A stretch of 64,000 nucleotides of DNA from positions 186,001 to 250,000 of the forward strand of contig JAUKTV010000009.1 of the NCBI GenBank assembly GCA_030549205.1, read 5' to 3'. This DNA is from Apiosordaria backusii. Its lineage: Eukaryota; Ascomycota; Sordariomycetes; Sordariales; Lasiosphaeriaceae. Shown here one piece after another: positions 1 through 12,457 of this stretch. Under the pieces are notes generated by a model. It was not told where the DNA came from. It did not search any database and saw only the letters and a program-made list of their open reading frames with translations. Within the stretch, counting starts at the first letter, position 1, and each line of letters opens with the position of its first letter. The position numbers were made by a program, and so were the translations under genes.

Positions 1-2135
1 GAGCCTCTCTTTGAGGAAGAGACGGGCGGCCAATAAAACGGCACAATTGAAAGAAGAGACCCAAAATTCCCATGGGAATGGTTCAAGAAGTGCGGGAGGG
101 AGCGAAAAGAAGGAAGGAAAGGTCGGGCTCGGATTGCGGATCTTGAAGCTCCGGGACCGAATGATACCTAACTTGCTCCCATTTTCTTTCAGCTTTGCTC
201 ATTTTTATGGGTGGGCGTTCGGGTCGCTCTCATAAGGTACCTAAGGTAGCAAAGAGTGAGATGAGGAGAGAGAAGACTGTACAGCCGGTTTTTGCCATTC
301 TCACAACAAAGAAGATAAGATGAAGTGTAAGGATGGGGTTTGGAATATCTTCTTCATTTTTTACTGTTACCGTTCTACTACTCTTTCTGGTCATGAGTTT
401 GTGAATACGTAGGTAGTGTTGGATACAAAGTCCCTACAAAAACCCATATTAGAGTAATGATGAATCCTTACAATTACAAACCCCATAATCTCCCCAGAGC
501 AACCCCAAAGAAACAGCCATAGTCGAGTTAGAGAAGCCCAGCAGTAGCTATCCTCTACGGCTCTACTGCTTCATTCTCTTCGACCTTGATGAAGATAGGT
601 ACCTTCTTATAACATTGTAGTTAGTATAGTACCCCCGAAACCACTCCCCGTCCTCAATTTGGTGCTCATTACCTACAAACAGACGGACAGACAAGCAGAA
701 AGAAAGAAATAGTTACCTCAACAACATGGAATAGATTCCGCTTCGTAGCCATAGCTAACTCACGTTCAATAAAGGAACGATCAAGGTTCACCAGGACTCC
801 CTCTCCTACCTACCCAAGAGCTCTCACTACCTAGGTAGCCACGCCCTGGACAAAAAAACTGGCACCGCTACTTGCACAGCCTACCACATAAACTACTAGA
901 TACAGGCGTTCCGATTGCATTTAAAGGCTTATTACATATTTAAAGGCCTGTTGACTATCTGAAAAGGTCTGCCAACTGTGTTTTAATGCCTGTTAAACAC
1001 TGGCGGTGCCAGTTTTTTTGTCCACAGCGTGGTAGCTTGAGCCCATCCCGTGTTTCTCTTTGTCCTCTTTTCCTCCCGCAATTATCTCCCACAACCCGCG
1101 CAGCGCCAAGTGAACGGGTCGGCTGATTAAACCCGTCTTTTCTCTTTATCTTCCCTTCCCATCATCCTGAACTGAAGCTGACCAGAATGGCACAACTTCG
1201 GCGTGACGTTCGGTACCTACATCATCCCCACACTCGAACGATATTCTATCAAAGAACATTTTATCTGATATTGAATGAAACCTTGCATCAAATCAATCAT
1301 AGTAAAAGGTATGCATCACTTCACAATCAAACGAATACCGGCAAAGCTGCCGCCGCCCCAGATTTGTTATTTCGTTCCTCATTGTCATATTGTAACTATG
1401 AGAAACCTTTTCTATGGTAGGTAAAGAAATTGATACTTTGTTCCATGTCTGTCCGTTCTGATGACATACAGTATCCATGCCCTTCCCGTAACCCATCTGT
1501 CTGTCTGTCTGCCCGATTCCATACCAGGTGCCGAGGGCAGTCCAGTCCAGTTCAGCCATGATAAAACCCAAAAAGCCAGACCCTAATCATACACTCTGGT
1601 GTAATGACATGAACCCATAAAGAACTCTGAGAAAAAAAAAATTCCGGTATTGCAGTCTGATTCTTTGATCTGCTGCTTTCTCATCTCCATTTCCCACACT
1701 CACACATATTGCTCGCTCGCTTGCTATTCATTTCGTAAACATCCGACATCCCAACCTCGCGTCTTCTCCGTGGTGGAAGAAAACAACACCCTCATGTAGT
1801 AGCTGTTTGTTTTGCCTTTTTTTCACCAGCCTTTTGGGGAAGAAATAGACTCATTTCGCAGGGTCCCAGTCCAGCTGCTTATTCGACCCGAACACCTTCA
1901 AAGACCAACGACGCAAGATGTCAACAGGCCGCCTGAACGCCTTTCCCAAGCCAAAAAGGTTTCCGTAAACTGATGAATCATGTGGACGAAAGCCCCGTCC
2001 AACCCAATCTAGCCTGACCCAACAAGTAGAAAAGCCTGTCCCAAATCGAATGACGTGGGTGGATGCATGCGTAGGGTGACAAGCCATTAAGCTCAAAAAT
2101 CTTACACATATTTTTCTACTGGTGCTTCATGGAGC
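1..2135. other. Gene-poor left flank
   Basis: No convincing coding region is seen. The stretch holds pyrimidine-rich and A-rich low-complexity DNA, several copies of a tacctaggtag-like motif (for example near 238 and 830), and the MITE-like element listed separately at 838-1032. It lies 3' of the minus-strand gene at 2136-3002. Confidence 0.5.
838..1032. mobile_element. MITE-like element with terminal inverted repeats and TA flanks
   Basis: The two ends are inverted copies. Left end 847-868 reads ggacaaaaaaactggcaccg and the right end (about 1003-1023) carries its reverse complement exactly. The inversion continues outward with mismatches (gccacgccctgg at left against the complement of cacagcgtgg at right) as far as TA dinucleotides at 836-837 and 1033-1034, which fit a TA target-site duplication. 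The element is about 195 bp and has no coding capacity. Its interior holds four degenerate tandem copies of a motif like tttaaaggcctgttgac (about 920-1000). Known biology: TA duplication and a non-coding body flanked by inverted repeats fit a Tc1/mariner-type (pogo/Fot1) MITE. The family assignment is inference; the inverted repeats are seen directly. Confidence 0.75.
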
Positions 2136-3002
2136 TCAATCCATGTAAAAGTCACCCTTCAGGATGCGTTCCTGGAAGTGGTCGGGCTTCTGCGGTGCCC
2201 GGGGCCTCGACTGAGCAGGGGGTGCCGGCATATCAGACACCGACCTGGCTCGGTCATGACGAGGGTTGAATGATGTCGAAGCCGGGGCGGGAGGAGGTGC
2301 AGCCCGAGGAGGAGAGGCGCTGAGGCCAGATGCAAAGGAGAAGGAGGGCCGGGCACCCTGAGCGACGGTGCTTTCGGCACGGGATCTAAGCTGATCGGAC
2401 CAGTTGAAGCCTTGGTCTGATCGAGCGGTAGGAGAGTACAAGTCAGAACGTGTTCGAGCATGATCTGCGGTGCTTGCCTGAGGAGGAACTTTGCCCCATG
2501 TGTAATTCCCGACGCCTGCCGAAGCGGGACTGGGCGTGGGTGGATTACTGCGAGCGGTGCTGCCTCTTCGGACCGGTTGGGATGGCATACCATTTGTACC
2601 AGGACTGTTACCTCCACGCATACCACGCATGGCTTGAGCCGCACCCAGGCTCATGCGGCGAGTGAACGGCGTGATGGGAGCGGTGCGGGACATGTCATCC
2701 CCATCTTCGATGGCGCTCTCGTCAATGGAATCGGAATTGGTGGATACGCTGGCGCGGCGCATATAGGGAGAGGTATTGGTAGGAGAGGTTCCCGGCAGAC
2801 CAAAAGTCGCGACAGAGACTCTACGACGCTGGTTGTCCAGCATGGACGTGGCCAGGGGAGTGGGGAAGGCCGTCACCGAGGGTTGCGAGATCGAATTGCT
2901 CCGGAAGAGGCTGGTGAGAGTGTTCGAGGTCACAGACCCGCGTCTCTGTTGTCGTGCCATATCGTTATGGGGATTGTTGGAGGATGAGTTGTCTGAAGAC
3001 AT
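2136..3002 (-). CDS. RRxS-rich, intrinsically disordered protein of unknown function
   Basis: Single-exon frame of 288 residues starting MSSDNSSSNN. I do not recognise a named family. The protein is Ser/Pro/Arg-rich with no predicted fold. It holds five basophilic-kinase-type RRxS motifs, at residues about 20-23, 60-63, 82-85, 115-118 and 145-148, in evenly spread positions that suggest phosphorylation by a PKA- or AGC-type kinase (inference). A short acidic patch lies near residues 92-104 and proline-rich runs near 225-270. The C-terminus (KPDHFQERILKGDFYMD) is the least repetitive part and looks like a conserved tail. Strong antisense open frames across the gene follow from its codon composition and are not called. 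More than 5 kb of non-coding DNA lies upstream. Confidence 0.75.
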   Translation of the reverse strand: MSSDNSSSNNPHNDMARQQRRGSVTSNTLTSLFRSNSISQPSVTAFPTPLATSMLDNQRRRVSVATFGLPGTSPTNTSPYMRRASVSTNSDSIDESAIEDGDDMSRTAPITPFTRRMSLGAAQAMRGMRGGNSPGTNGMPSQPVRRGSTARSNPPTPSPASAGVGNYTWGKVPPQASTADHARTRSDLYSPTARSDQGFNWSDQLRSRAESTVAQGARPSFSFASGLSASPPRAAPPPAPASTSFNPRHDRARSVSDMPAPPAQSRPRAPQKPDHFQERILKGDFYMD

Positions 3003-6000
3003 GATGAAGGAGGGGGCTCAGAAGCCAGAGGACGTCAGGACTTATATCGAAAGGATGAAGTGTACGTTAACGCCCTCGTGTGAGGCGGCAAGGATGGCCT
3101 GTCAGGAGGGCGGGAGTGGCTTCGGGAAAATCGGTAGTAGGGTGGAAGTGTGGCAGAATGTTCCGACTCGTATGTTTTGTAGATTGCGATGGTTCGAGTT
3201 CTGTGCACACCAACGCCGTCGATGTAGTGGAGGTGAAACGCTTAAAAGGCGAACTCTGAGTGGGGTATGGAATGACGGGAATGACGGAGGGTGGTGCAAC
3301 ACCAGGGACTCGGGGAAGCAATGGCAGTGAATGGCCCTGAATGGCTCGCGTGCTGTCGACTTTCTTTGTTGACGGGCAGCCCAGGTGTCCAGGCAATGGC
3401 AGGATGATCGGCAGCGCCTCGTTCGATTGAGAGCACGGTCACGTTTTGAGTGGGTGGGAAAAAGACGACAGGTACAAGGCCGTTGCGATATTGCGGTCCT
3501 TCCTTTGTCTATAATGGCAGCAGCGGTCCGCCTCTGCCTATCTGGCTGTCGAGACGGGGCCGGACTGTGGGCGGGGTGCTCCCTCTGACGCTGGGGAATT
3601 GGGGGCGCCTGACTCGATTGGCACGATGGATGACGATCGCAGGGAATGCGTTGGGAAGAATGGTGTTTGAGAGCGAGTTGGAAAGTTCGAGCAGTTTGCG
3701 GATCAATTTGAAGTTTGAAGGAGCAGAGAAGAAGGGGGTTGTTCTGTCCTCTTGCTGTTGCCTCCTCACAGTGTCCTTCCCCAGTCAACTGCTTGTCCAT
3801 CACCGCGGCGGTGGTGGTACCTACTAACTGCTATAGGAAGCGCGTCGATCGCTTGGCCAGATAGCACAGACGCCGCTATCAGCGTGGCTATCACACATTG
3901 GGCCGTCTGATTGGCTACCTCTTAAGGAGGTGGGGCAACCGGTTCCAAACTGGCCAATGAAAGCTGCAGGAAGCCTGCCGGTCTGGAGGTTAGCGTCCCC
4001 ATCCTCCAGGGGAACGACCCCGGGGCTAGCAGTTTAAGGTAAAAGCCAAGATCCCAACTTCGACGTCACGGCCCCACATTAAACTTCACCCACAATCGAA
4101 CGATTTGCGGGGTAGTCGAGCAACTGCCTGTCCCCCGCTACACTACTCCTCGACATCCCCAGCACGACGGGAGACATGTGCTGCTGCCTCTTGGGCACCA
4201 ACCTGAAAACGGTTGATGGCCATGGGATTGAAGGATCCACGTTGCATTCTGTCGCATCTTTGGCAGCTTCTTTGAGAAACGGTAGGGGATGGAAACAAGA
4301 TGCCCTCTTGGCGAAGGAATGCAGCGTTGCGGCACGCATGTGGTTCAGGCTTAGCCGAATTTGGCGTTTTAGCTTGCTATAAAACGGCCCGGTCTGGAAT
4401 TTACCGTCCGACGATGAACGTCCTGCCAGTTGCCTCTCACAAATGCACATCACTCTTGCCACGAAGCTGTGTGTTGCTCGCTGAGATCTGCCCCCAATCC
4501 ACAGTGACTGCAGCAAGATCCAATATTGGCATATGAAGGGCAGCGCAGGACCCCTTCTTTTCACCCAATCAATGGATTGTCAAGAACGACTGCTTCCCCC
4601 TTTTTTCACCGGTCAACAGCTGCAATGGCGCCTGGCTGCGGACTGATGCAACCACCAATGCAGCATACTCGTAAGCCCGCCTTCTAGACTCAAGGTGCTA
4701 TATCGTATGCGCAGACAACTGTTTAGGGAAAGAAGTAATCAATCGAATCGACGGACGATTGCTCCGGCTGCTTCCCCCCACCATTCTCTCTCAGAAAGGA
4801 TATAAAACCTTTTATCTCAGCTTCACGACACCATCAAGATCAACAGTGATTCCTGTGTCTATCTTGTGGGGGACTCCCTGGACCACCACGTCTCAGCTCC
4901 ATGAAACGATTGCATCCACCAGCTCCAGGTGACCATGCCCATGCAGTAGTCTCTGTCTCGACGTGCAGTAGTCGCGCCAACTTTCCTCTGACTTGGCTCA
5001 TGGTTAGTCTCAAGTCTGGCACTTCTCTGGCCAATTCGGTGCCGGGGAGATAAAAACATGCTGCAGCAACTCAACCGGCCCAGCATCTCCAAAGTAACCT
5101 CCAGCAGACAGCATCACCAGTGAGACCCTCTTTCCACACTTGGAGGGATCTGGTTGACTCCAAGTTTCCAGCTTGCTGCATGACGGTTGAGTTGTAGATT
5201 GGCGAATCCTTCCTATCTGCCCCTCCTAGCTGTTGGATCCCAGTTCGACCACTGTACGTCTTGCATAAATCCCTGCTCCATTCACTATCAAGCAAAGTAC
5301 TGGACAGCCCATGAAGGAGCAGACGGCTGGAAGCGAACATTGGATTGGCAAGAAGCTTAATGAGCTGGACACCACCATGGTCCCCTATCCGTCATCTGGT
5401 CGAGCCCCTCAATGAGCGACGTGGCAAATGTCATCACCCACCCTCCCACCTTAGCAAAGTCTACGGAGATAACAACATCTAGCAAACCAATACTACAGTA
5501 TGTGAGTGGCGCACACCACAAACCATGACGGTTGATCTGGCATTCTCAGATGTCGTAGGGGTGTCAAACGCCAGATTGCCCATTCGCCATGTGCGTAGTG
5601 TTGTTTCATTGAGCATCATCCGTCGAGCCACATCATCTCACAAACTGTGACATATGTCCCATAACACCATAAGGCAAACCCTGGGTGGGAGCACAAACAA
5701 CACCGAAGTGTGACACAAATTGGAAGGCAACGAAGTAATATTGGCAACTCGAGTTCAACGAGCCACCCTGGCGTCATTTCTTTCACCCGATCGAACTCGA
5801 AGGCTTGACTTTCGCCGAGTTCCGTTTCACAGAAAGTGAAGCTCCTTGTACTTGCTGCAAAGGGGAGCCATCGAATGGACAGCACTTCCTATCCTATCGG
5901 AAAACGGCATCCTCTTCTCGACCACTTCTAGCGCCCCCATTTCACCATCCCACCTCCCCGCACTTCCACCATCTCGCATTCCGAGAAAGTGGGCGCATGC

Positions 6001-8325
6001 AATCCTTACCTTTCCTACTCCTCCCCAGTAGGTCCAGACCATATCCTCCACTCTCTGTCCGGATGGCTCCCCGCCTTCCCCCCAAGTATTTGCTTCTTCT
6101 TGTGTACTTCCCCTAAATGAGGGGTCGACTTTCAAGCCCATCAACCAAGTCAAGTATGACAAGCGCTCCATCTGACAAAGACAGTTTGTGGACCATCCTG
6201 GGCAAAGACACTATTGAAACCTTATTTCTCAGACTACACCCGGGCGTCCGGGGTTGAACTTTTAGACTTTGACTTTTTAAGGTATAGGGGCCAGTGTCCT
6301 CTGTGGTTCCGTGGGTCTGGGGGTTGATCGAGCGTGGGGGAGTTGCGAGGACGTCCGTCGACCCTCTCAAGCTCTTCCCTCCGCGGTTGCGCCTACAGTA
6401 GTCCAGGCCATTAGGGTCTCCATACTAGGAGGTTTCTGCTTCATCGGGATCGAAAGTGGTAATTCTCCCCATTCTGTCTGCGCTAGGGCAACTAAGTGAA
6501 TATGGGCCAAGGTCCGCTCGCTCGCTTGAAAGATGGGGAGAGGGAGAGCGAGATGGTGCGCGGCCAAAGCATACCTTACTCTTGGGCCTTTCGATAACCT
6601 AAACCCAAGGCAGCGAGACGGACATTGGAGGTGGAAGGCCGATCCATGTCACCCACCCTCAGAGGTAAGGTAGGTAGGTTAGGTGAGATAGAGAAGCCCT
6701 AGAGAAGGCAGCTTGCGTAACCCCCTCACTTGTTGTCCCTCCATGCACTGCATCTCTCCGTGTCCGTACACAATGTCCTCCGTTGTCCAGACCCAATATC
6801 CATTTTCCATACCAGGCTCCCCATCGAAATGGGTCAATACCCGACTTAATGCCTGTGCCGTGTCATCCATCGAGTGTGTCACGAAAACGGGTAACTGCAC
6901 CGCTCAGTTCCGGATGCTGTCTTGTCATCCTTGCCTCGTCTTGTCTCGCCCTGTCTCTTGTGTCTCGTGCCTCATGCCCCAAAGGCTTAAATCCAAAAGG
7001 TGTCACCGCCGGTTAGCTAAAATAGGGGTTCCGGCGGGGATACAACGGGTTTTGCCAATAGTTCTGGTACACTTCGCAAGACTACCTTACCTAGAGAAGA
7101 TGGGCTGTTTCCAGGAAAGCCACAACAATGGGACCGGAAAACAGGCACCAGGGGATTGGTTTGGATGGTGAACCGGAAATTCCCCAAACTACACTGAATA
7201 GCTAACCAGTTGTGGGACTTGCCTGGGTTAGACCATCTAGACGGATGTGTAGGTGTGTGGCTATCTATCTCTCCTACCGGTAGGGCTCTTGATAAGGGGG
7301 TGTTGTGGTGACGACATCCAACGCGCCGTTGATATCTCTCTCTGAAGTGGACTAAACGGCTAGTCGGCACACCATAGCTCCCTGTCAACGATCACTAAAA
7401 AACAAGGGGATAAACCGTTCCCTTTAAAAAGGGGGGGGTGATAAGAGATCGAGATCTTCAATACCAGATACCTACCCCATCCTGTGAATGGAGAAGAAAC
7501 TTGGGCTGGAAGGCAAATCTCCTGTCATTGCATACCCGTCGAACGACTCTCAGTTTCACATACTCTGATTCGCGCACCGTTCATTACAACAAAAAAACAA
7601 AAAAACATGGGCATTCCCACCTCTTCTTCTAAACATGCCATTTCCCCCATGCAATGAAACACATTGTACTGTGTAGCACCACTCATCAAAATGCATGCAT
7701 GCATCAATACCAATCTGGAAGTTACGTCACATCACATGCACACACAGGCAAGAAGACATACCCGCCCAACTGCTCACCCCATTTGAACAAAAACAAAGGG
7801 GAGAAAGAAAAAAGGGGGTATCTCATCGCTACACTATGTAAAAAAGAAAACTAAGCTAGCTAAAATGGTATATACGCTCCTTTTTGCTTTACTTTGCTTT
7901 GTTTGTGTTTGTGTATGTGTGCGTGTGTGTGTATCTCTCCGAAAAGAAGAAAAACTCAGTACAAATATAAAATACATTGCGTCGTTCAACATTGCCAAAT
8001 CCTCTCCGCCCTCCATCCATATGATATGGTGATATGGCAGACGCTTCATCGCTTTTTCTCGTCGTTGTGAATTATCTCTTTTCTTTTTCTCGCCCTTCCA
8101 AAAATGACAGCCCAGAAATGTCAACCAATTCCATACTCCGCTTTGTGATGTAAAATGCAGATGCGTGATGTTTGTTGCCGTGTGCAGTGGGCGTGGTACT
8201 CATTACAGTTTCCGCTTAAATAAAAAATGTTTTCTGATGTTGGCCGCCCAGAAATAAAGATCCGCCGGTCCCCTTTTTAACCCAACTAACAAGTGAAAGA
8301 GAAAGAAGATATGGTGATGGGAGAG
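3003..8325. other. Large gene-poor interval (5.3 kb)
   Basis: No reading frame here has convincing coding character, and none could be joined into a plausible spliced gene. The right part holds a purine/pyrimidine-biased zone, a G run near 7430 and a GT-rich microsatellite at about 7903-7932. The left part is the 5' region of the minus-strand RRxS-rich gene and the right end is the 3' region of the BTB gene. A non-coding RNA or a very divergent small gene cannot be excluded. Confidence 0.5.
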
Positions 8326-11147
8326 TTAGTGAATAGCGGTGGGCGTCGGTGTGAGATCTCCTCCGTCTCGGCCACCTTCCTTAGAAGTGATTGGGATTAC
8401 CAGATCATCAGTCCTGGCTTCACCACTAGCTTCCTCCTCATCGTCCTCGAAAACTACCGGTGTTGACCCGCTCATAACGTCGTCTCCTGCCATGGATGTG
8501 ACCGGTGTGAAAGCAGTTATCGTTGATCGGTCGTCGTCGTCATCATGGTCGCTCTCTTCCGAGCCTCCCGCTTTCAGTTGCTCCTTTGTGGCTGGCCGCC
8601 AGGTGTCCACATCCCAGGGATTGACCAAGTCGTCTGAAACACTATGAGGCCTTTCCCTCCGTTCTTCCTCCAGGTCTTCGTTGCCCTTCTCCGGTTGCTG
8701 CGGTTGCTGCGGTTGCTCCCGTGGCTCCGACTGCTTCTGGGGAGTTGGCGTAGGTCCCGGGTTTCCTATAATCCACAAGTTTCCCTCTTCGTCTTCCACT
8801 TCCTCTGGTCGGTGGTATTCCTCGGGCTCATCTCGCTTTCTCCAGTCCCGAGTCCATGGGAAACGCCAGTCGTTATCAGCACGCGCCCGTGAAGATCCGC
8901 GCGGGTAGAAGTACCTAGACCCTCCCGTTCGGTTGTCTTTGACACTCTTAGTACCGCCGAAGTCCCGATCTCTACCCCGTCGCCCATGGCCAACATTGCC
9001 ATGACTCTTATCTATCCGATTCCAAGTATTGGTGTCCCAGACGCCCCAGTTTTCCGGAATGACCTCACTTGGAGGGAGGTCTGCCTTGGTTTGGGGTATC
9101 GGGGCTTGGGGTATTGGTATTGCGCTCTCAATAGGCGGCTGGATCGCGTCCTTCCTCTGAGGAAGCTGTGCCCTTAGCCGGGCTTGCGACTCTTCCCAAC
9201 TGGCCTTCCACAATCCGTTGTTAGCCCTCGCCTCGTCTTCGGCAGATTGGGACTGGTGTTGCTCTTGGTGTTGGCTCTGTTGTTGGTGCTGAATTTCTGG
9301 TTGGCTCGGTTGTTGGTGCTGGCTCTGCTGCTGAGGAAGAATAGCACTGCTTCCATTCAAAGGTTCCAACACCCCGGTGCTACCAAAGAAGATTGCATCA
9401 TTTACCAAGTTAGGATAAAGGTATACAACCCAACCAAGCCCGAAAATCTGTTTGAACCCGCGATCCAAGATGAGATACAGCATCGAGACATCTACAAGTT
9501 TGGTCATGGCCAATCGTAGGTTTCTCATCACCGGTTTTGTGCCTTGCTCGTACATCATGGTAAGAGCCCACCCAAGTGGGTTGTACAGATTGTAAAGCTC
9601 AGGGTTGGCTTCCTGGAGGCCGTGAGGACCGCGCTCCTGGAGCATAGGCAGATATTCTCCGATGATGGTAGTCGCTTCGTTTATACGAGCCACGGCGAAA
9701 TCCATCATGGCAGTGTAATGGATGGAAGCACCGGCAATGTACAGGAAGGTGTTGAATCTGAGTGGCTCGCCAGAAAGCGGGTAGTTTCTGTCGTAGTAGG
9801 CGTTTCGGTAGCTCTTGGTATACATGAATTGAAGGGCATAGCCTATTTGCATGCCATCGTGACCATTGAGCTCAAAACGGATGTACCCAACCTGGGGGGA
9901 AATGTCAGGGTATTTGGTCGAGTTGGGGGAGCCTGAAATACGTACTGGGTCCTTGGGGGGCAGGCGTTCTCGCATGAACTCTGATTCCCGAGAGAGGATG
10001 TCATGATGTACTCGCCAAGCCTTGTCTTTACATACCACTAATACGTCCCATTCATATTGAGTGTCCCAGAGCCTGGTAGACAGTTAGCTAACAGGTTCAT
10101 ACTCACGGAAAAACCATCAACTTACGAATAATCCCCCCTGTCATGAGCAGCAATCACCATGGCAGTGCGCTCAGCCCTTTGCCGGATGAAGTCAAGTCTA
10201 GCGACGTCGGTATCTGCCGGCTCTGCCGTAACTTGCTCAGGCTCTTCTCTAATCGGTGAAGGTGTATCGGGGGCCGAGAAACGACGGAGTCTTTGCTGGG
10301 TAGATACCATGTCTGAATCAGGGACGTTAGGCTTCTTGGTGGTTAAATCACAGACTCCAGAACTGTTGTGCCGCCTCCTATCCGCGGATTTCGCTGCTGA
10401 AGTCGAAGATGAGTTTCGTTTATGGTGGCCCTTGTGTTTCGCTTTCGACTTGAGGTTCATCTTGTCTGGCGCTGGCAAGGCTGGCGGTGGTGCCTGTGAG
10501 CTCAGGGAACCCTGGTGCAAACTTTTATCCCTGGTACCTGGTTGAGACCCGGGTGTTTTCGCTTTTGCGTCACTTGGGTTTCTCCAGTTGCTCGACTTTG
10601 AAGATTTTGAAGGCATTTTTGCAGTGGTCTCATGGGCAATCGAGGGATATTCCGTGTCTGCTGGCTTGGTTGCAGCGATCTTGGGTGCTTTGGTGAGAAC
10701 TTGAACTTTCTTGCCCGAGGCGACTTGCGCATAACTTTGAACTCTGGCAACAGTGGGGGCGCTTTTCGCTTTATATTTTTCTGCAGGTGACTGAAGTTTG
10801 GCTTGGGGTGGATTCCGTGGCGGTTCGGAAGTTGGCTTTTTCAACTGAGGAAACTCGGCGGAGGCGTTGTCTTTGGAACCCTTGACTTGACGGTTCTGGG
10901 CTTGACCTGGCGCTGTGGTTTTGTCTCGAGCTTGCTTGTGATTAGGTTTATCTTTTTGAAGTTGTTCTTGCACATGCATCCCACCCTCAGGGCGGTCCTT
11001 TTCGCCTTCTTTGGTGGTCTTTCCGGTATCTTGGGTGGTTGGCTTAGATTTTGAAGCGAGAACTTTGCGACTCTTAATCGTGTCTCCTTTCAAAATTCCG
11101 GCATAGGAGAGCGAGGTAACCCTCGCTGGGCGATCCCAGGGATTCAT
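8326..11147 (-). CDS. BTB/POZ-domain protein with disordered flanks
   Basis: Two exons, 11147-10126 and 10072-8326, joined across a 53 nt intron (donor gtaagt, branch gctaac, acceptor tag) in consistent phase, giving about 922 residues. The intron interrupts the start of a fungal-type BTB domain: just after the junction comes DTQYEWDVLVVC, then KAWRVHHDILSRESEFM, which is the usual opening of such domains (strand, then HHDIL-like helix). The domain runs to roughly residue 480. The N-terminal 330 residues are Lys/Ser/Gln-rich and disordered. The C-terminal half is disordered too, with a Gln-rich tract, an RG-rich patch and an acidic DDDDD run. BTB domains mediate dimerisation and often Cul3 binding, so a substrate-adaptor role is possible, but no Kelch, MATH or zinc-finger partner domain is visible. 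Function unknown. Confidence 0.8.
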
Positions 11148-12457
11148 GGCAGGAGCCGGCGACTATGCTGTATCCGGTGCCAATGCAGCTCAAGGTGGAT
11201 GTGATGGGCGGGTGGTGATGTCAAGGCCGCATAAGAAGCATCGACATGGTCCGGGGCGGGTGGGCAGAAGGAGACAAAATGAAAGATGCCAAAAACTTGG
11301 CCTAAGTGGCCGACCACAGGAGTGTGGAAGTTTCTGGGTGTGATATTGTTGAATGAGCCGGGCGGAGGGCTGCTTTGAATGCGAAAATGAATGCGGACGG
11401 GCGGGTTGTTGGCAAGTCGGCCAGCTTTAGGGAATAGTCAGGTGTGCTGTGCAGAATATCTGGACCTTGTCTCAGAGATCAAATGATCTAGGGACAATTG
11501 TGTGAGATGGCTGTCACGCTGTGATTTTGTACTGTGCGGGCGTCGCAAACATCAGTCTCTGGAGAAATTTTGGTGTTGTTTGTTGACGGCGATACTCCAC
11601 GGCCGACTTCCTTCTCCAGACGGGACTTTTTGCACTTTTTGCGCAATTTTTCCGTTTTGCGGTTCTAAGCAGCCCGCCAAAATATGGCCGAAATTCACGA
11701 AACACGCAAATGTGCCGCTTGGTATCAGCACTTGAGCTCAATCAGATGATGGTGTGCTGGATGTCGTTGTAGGTTAATAAGTCGCTGATGTCGAGTGCAT
11801 GATGCATCGGTACACAGCCGCTCAACTTCACTATCTGGGCTGGATTCACACATTTCATTGCACTGACTGGATGCTCCGTGCAGTGGCAGTGGGCTGCCCC
11901 TGCCTGGTTTTCATTCACAAAGTAGGAAAGCACGATCAAGCTAGGCAACTGGGGGAGCTGGTTGTCAAATAGTCAACTCCAAACTTCAGAAGCTGCTGGG
12001 TAAACATCCCCTTGATTAAAGTAATTTTTGAACACCTGAATAAGCACCGTTGACCCCATAACATGGCGTAATGCAATGCTCTATCCGCTGCTAAACGATG
12101 CTCGCTCAACGCCACCAACCTAACCATCGACAGCCCGCACCGCTCAAGGGAGCTCTGTGTAATCACCCGGTCTGCGAAGCGACTATAACACCACGACTCG
12201 TTTCATAGATCGTAGGTATGGCATTTCTCCGACCCTGGAGGTCTACTAATGTTCCAGCACCGCATGTCAGCTTCTATGCCCCATGCTACCTAGTAGCTTG
12301 TATTGACCAGCCTGAACCATTTAAAATGCCTCGATTCGGAAGCCCCTGCTTGAACATCGTCTTTGATTCCATTATCATCCCCACTAATTGGCGCTGGGGG
12401 CTGCTCAGAACTATCGGGATCTGAAGAAGTGGTTCGTACGTCGTGTCATTCAAGAGC
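11148..12457. other. Intergenic region between BTB gene and PXR1
   Basis: This stretch is 5' of the BTB gene and 3' of PXR1. Only short frames without coding character are seen, and no repeat or RNA gene is recognised. Confidence 0.5.

Noticed and set aside
2460..2987. 175-residue open frame on the plus strand over the RRxS-rich gene
   Set aside because: It is the antisense shadow of a Ser/Arg-rich gene; composition is erratic and no motif is seen, while the minus-strand frame has regular RRxS sites and a sensible start and end.
6713..7171. 152-residue frame in the large gene-poor interval
   Set aside because: Cys-rich but irregular, with no recognisable motif, no neighbouring exon and no codon bias; treated as chance.
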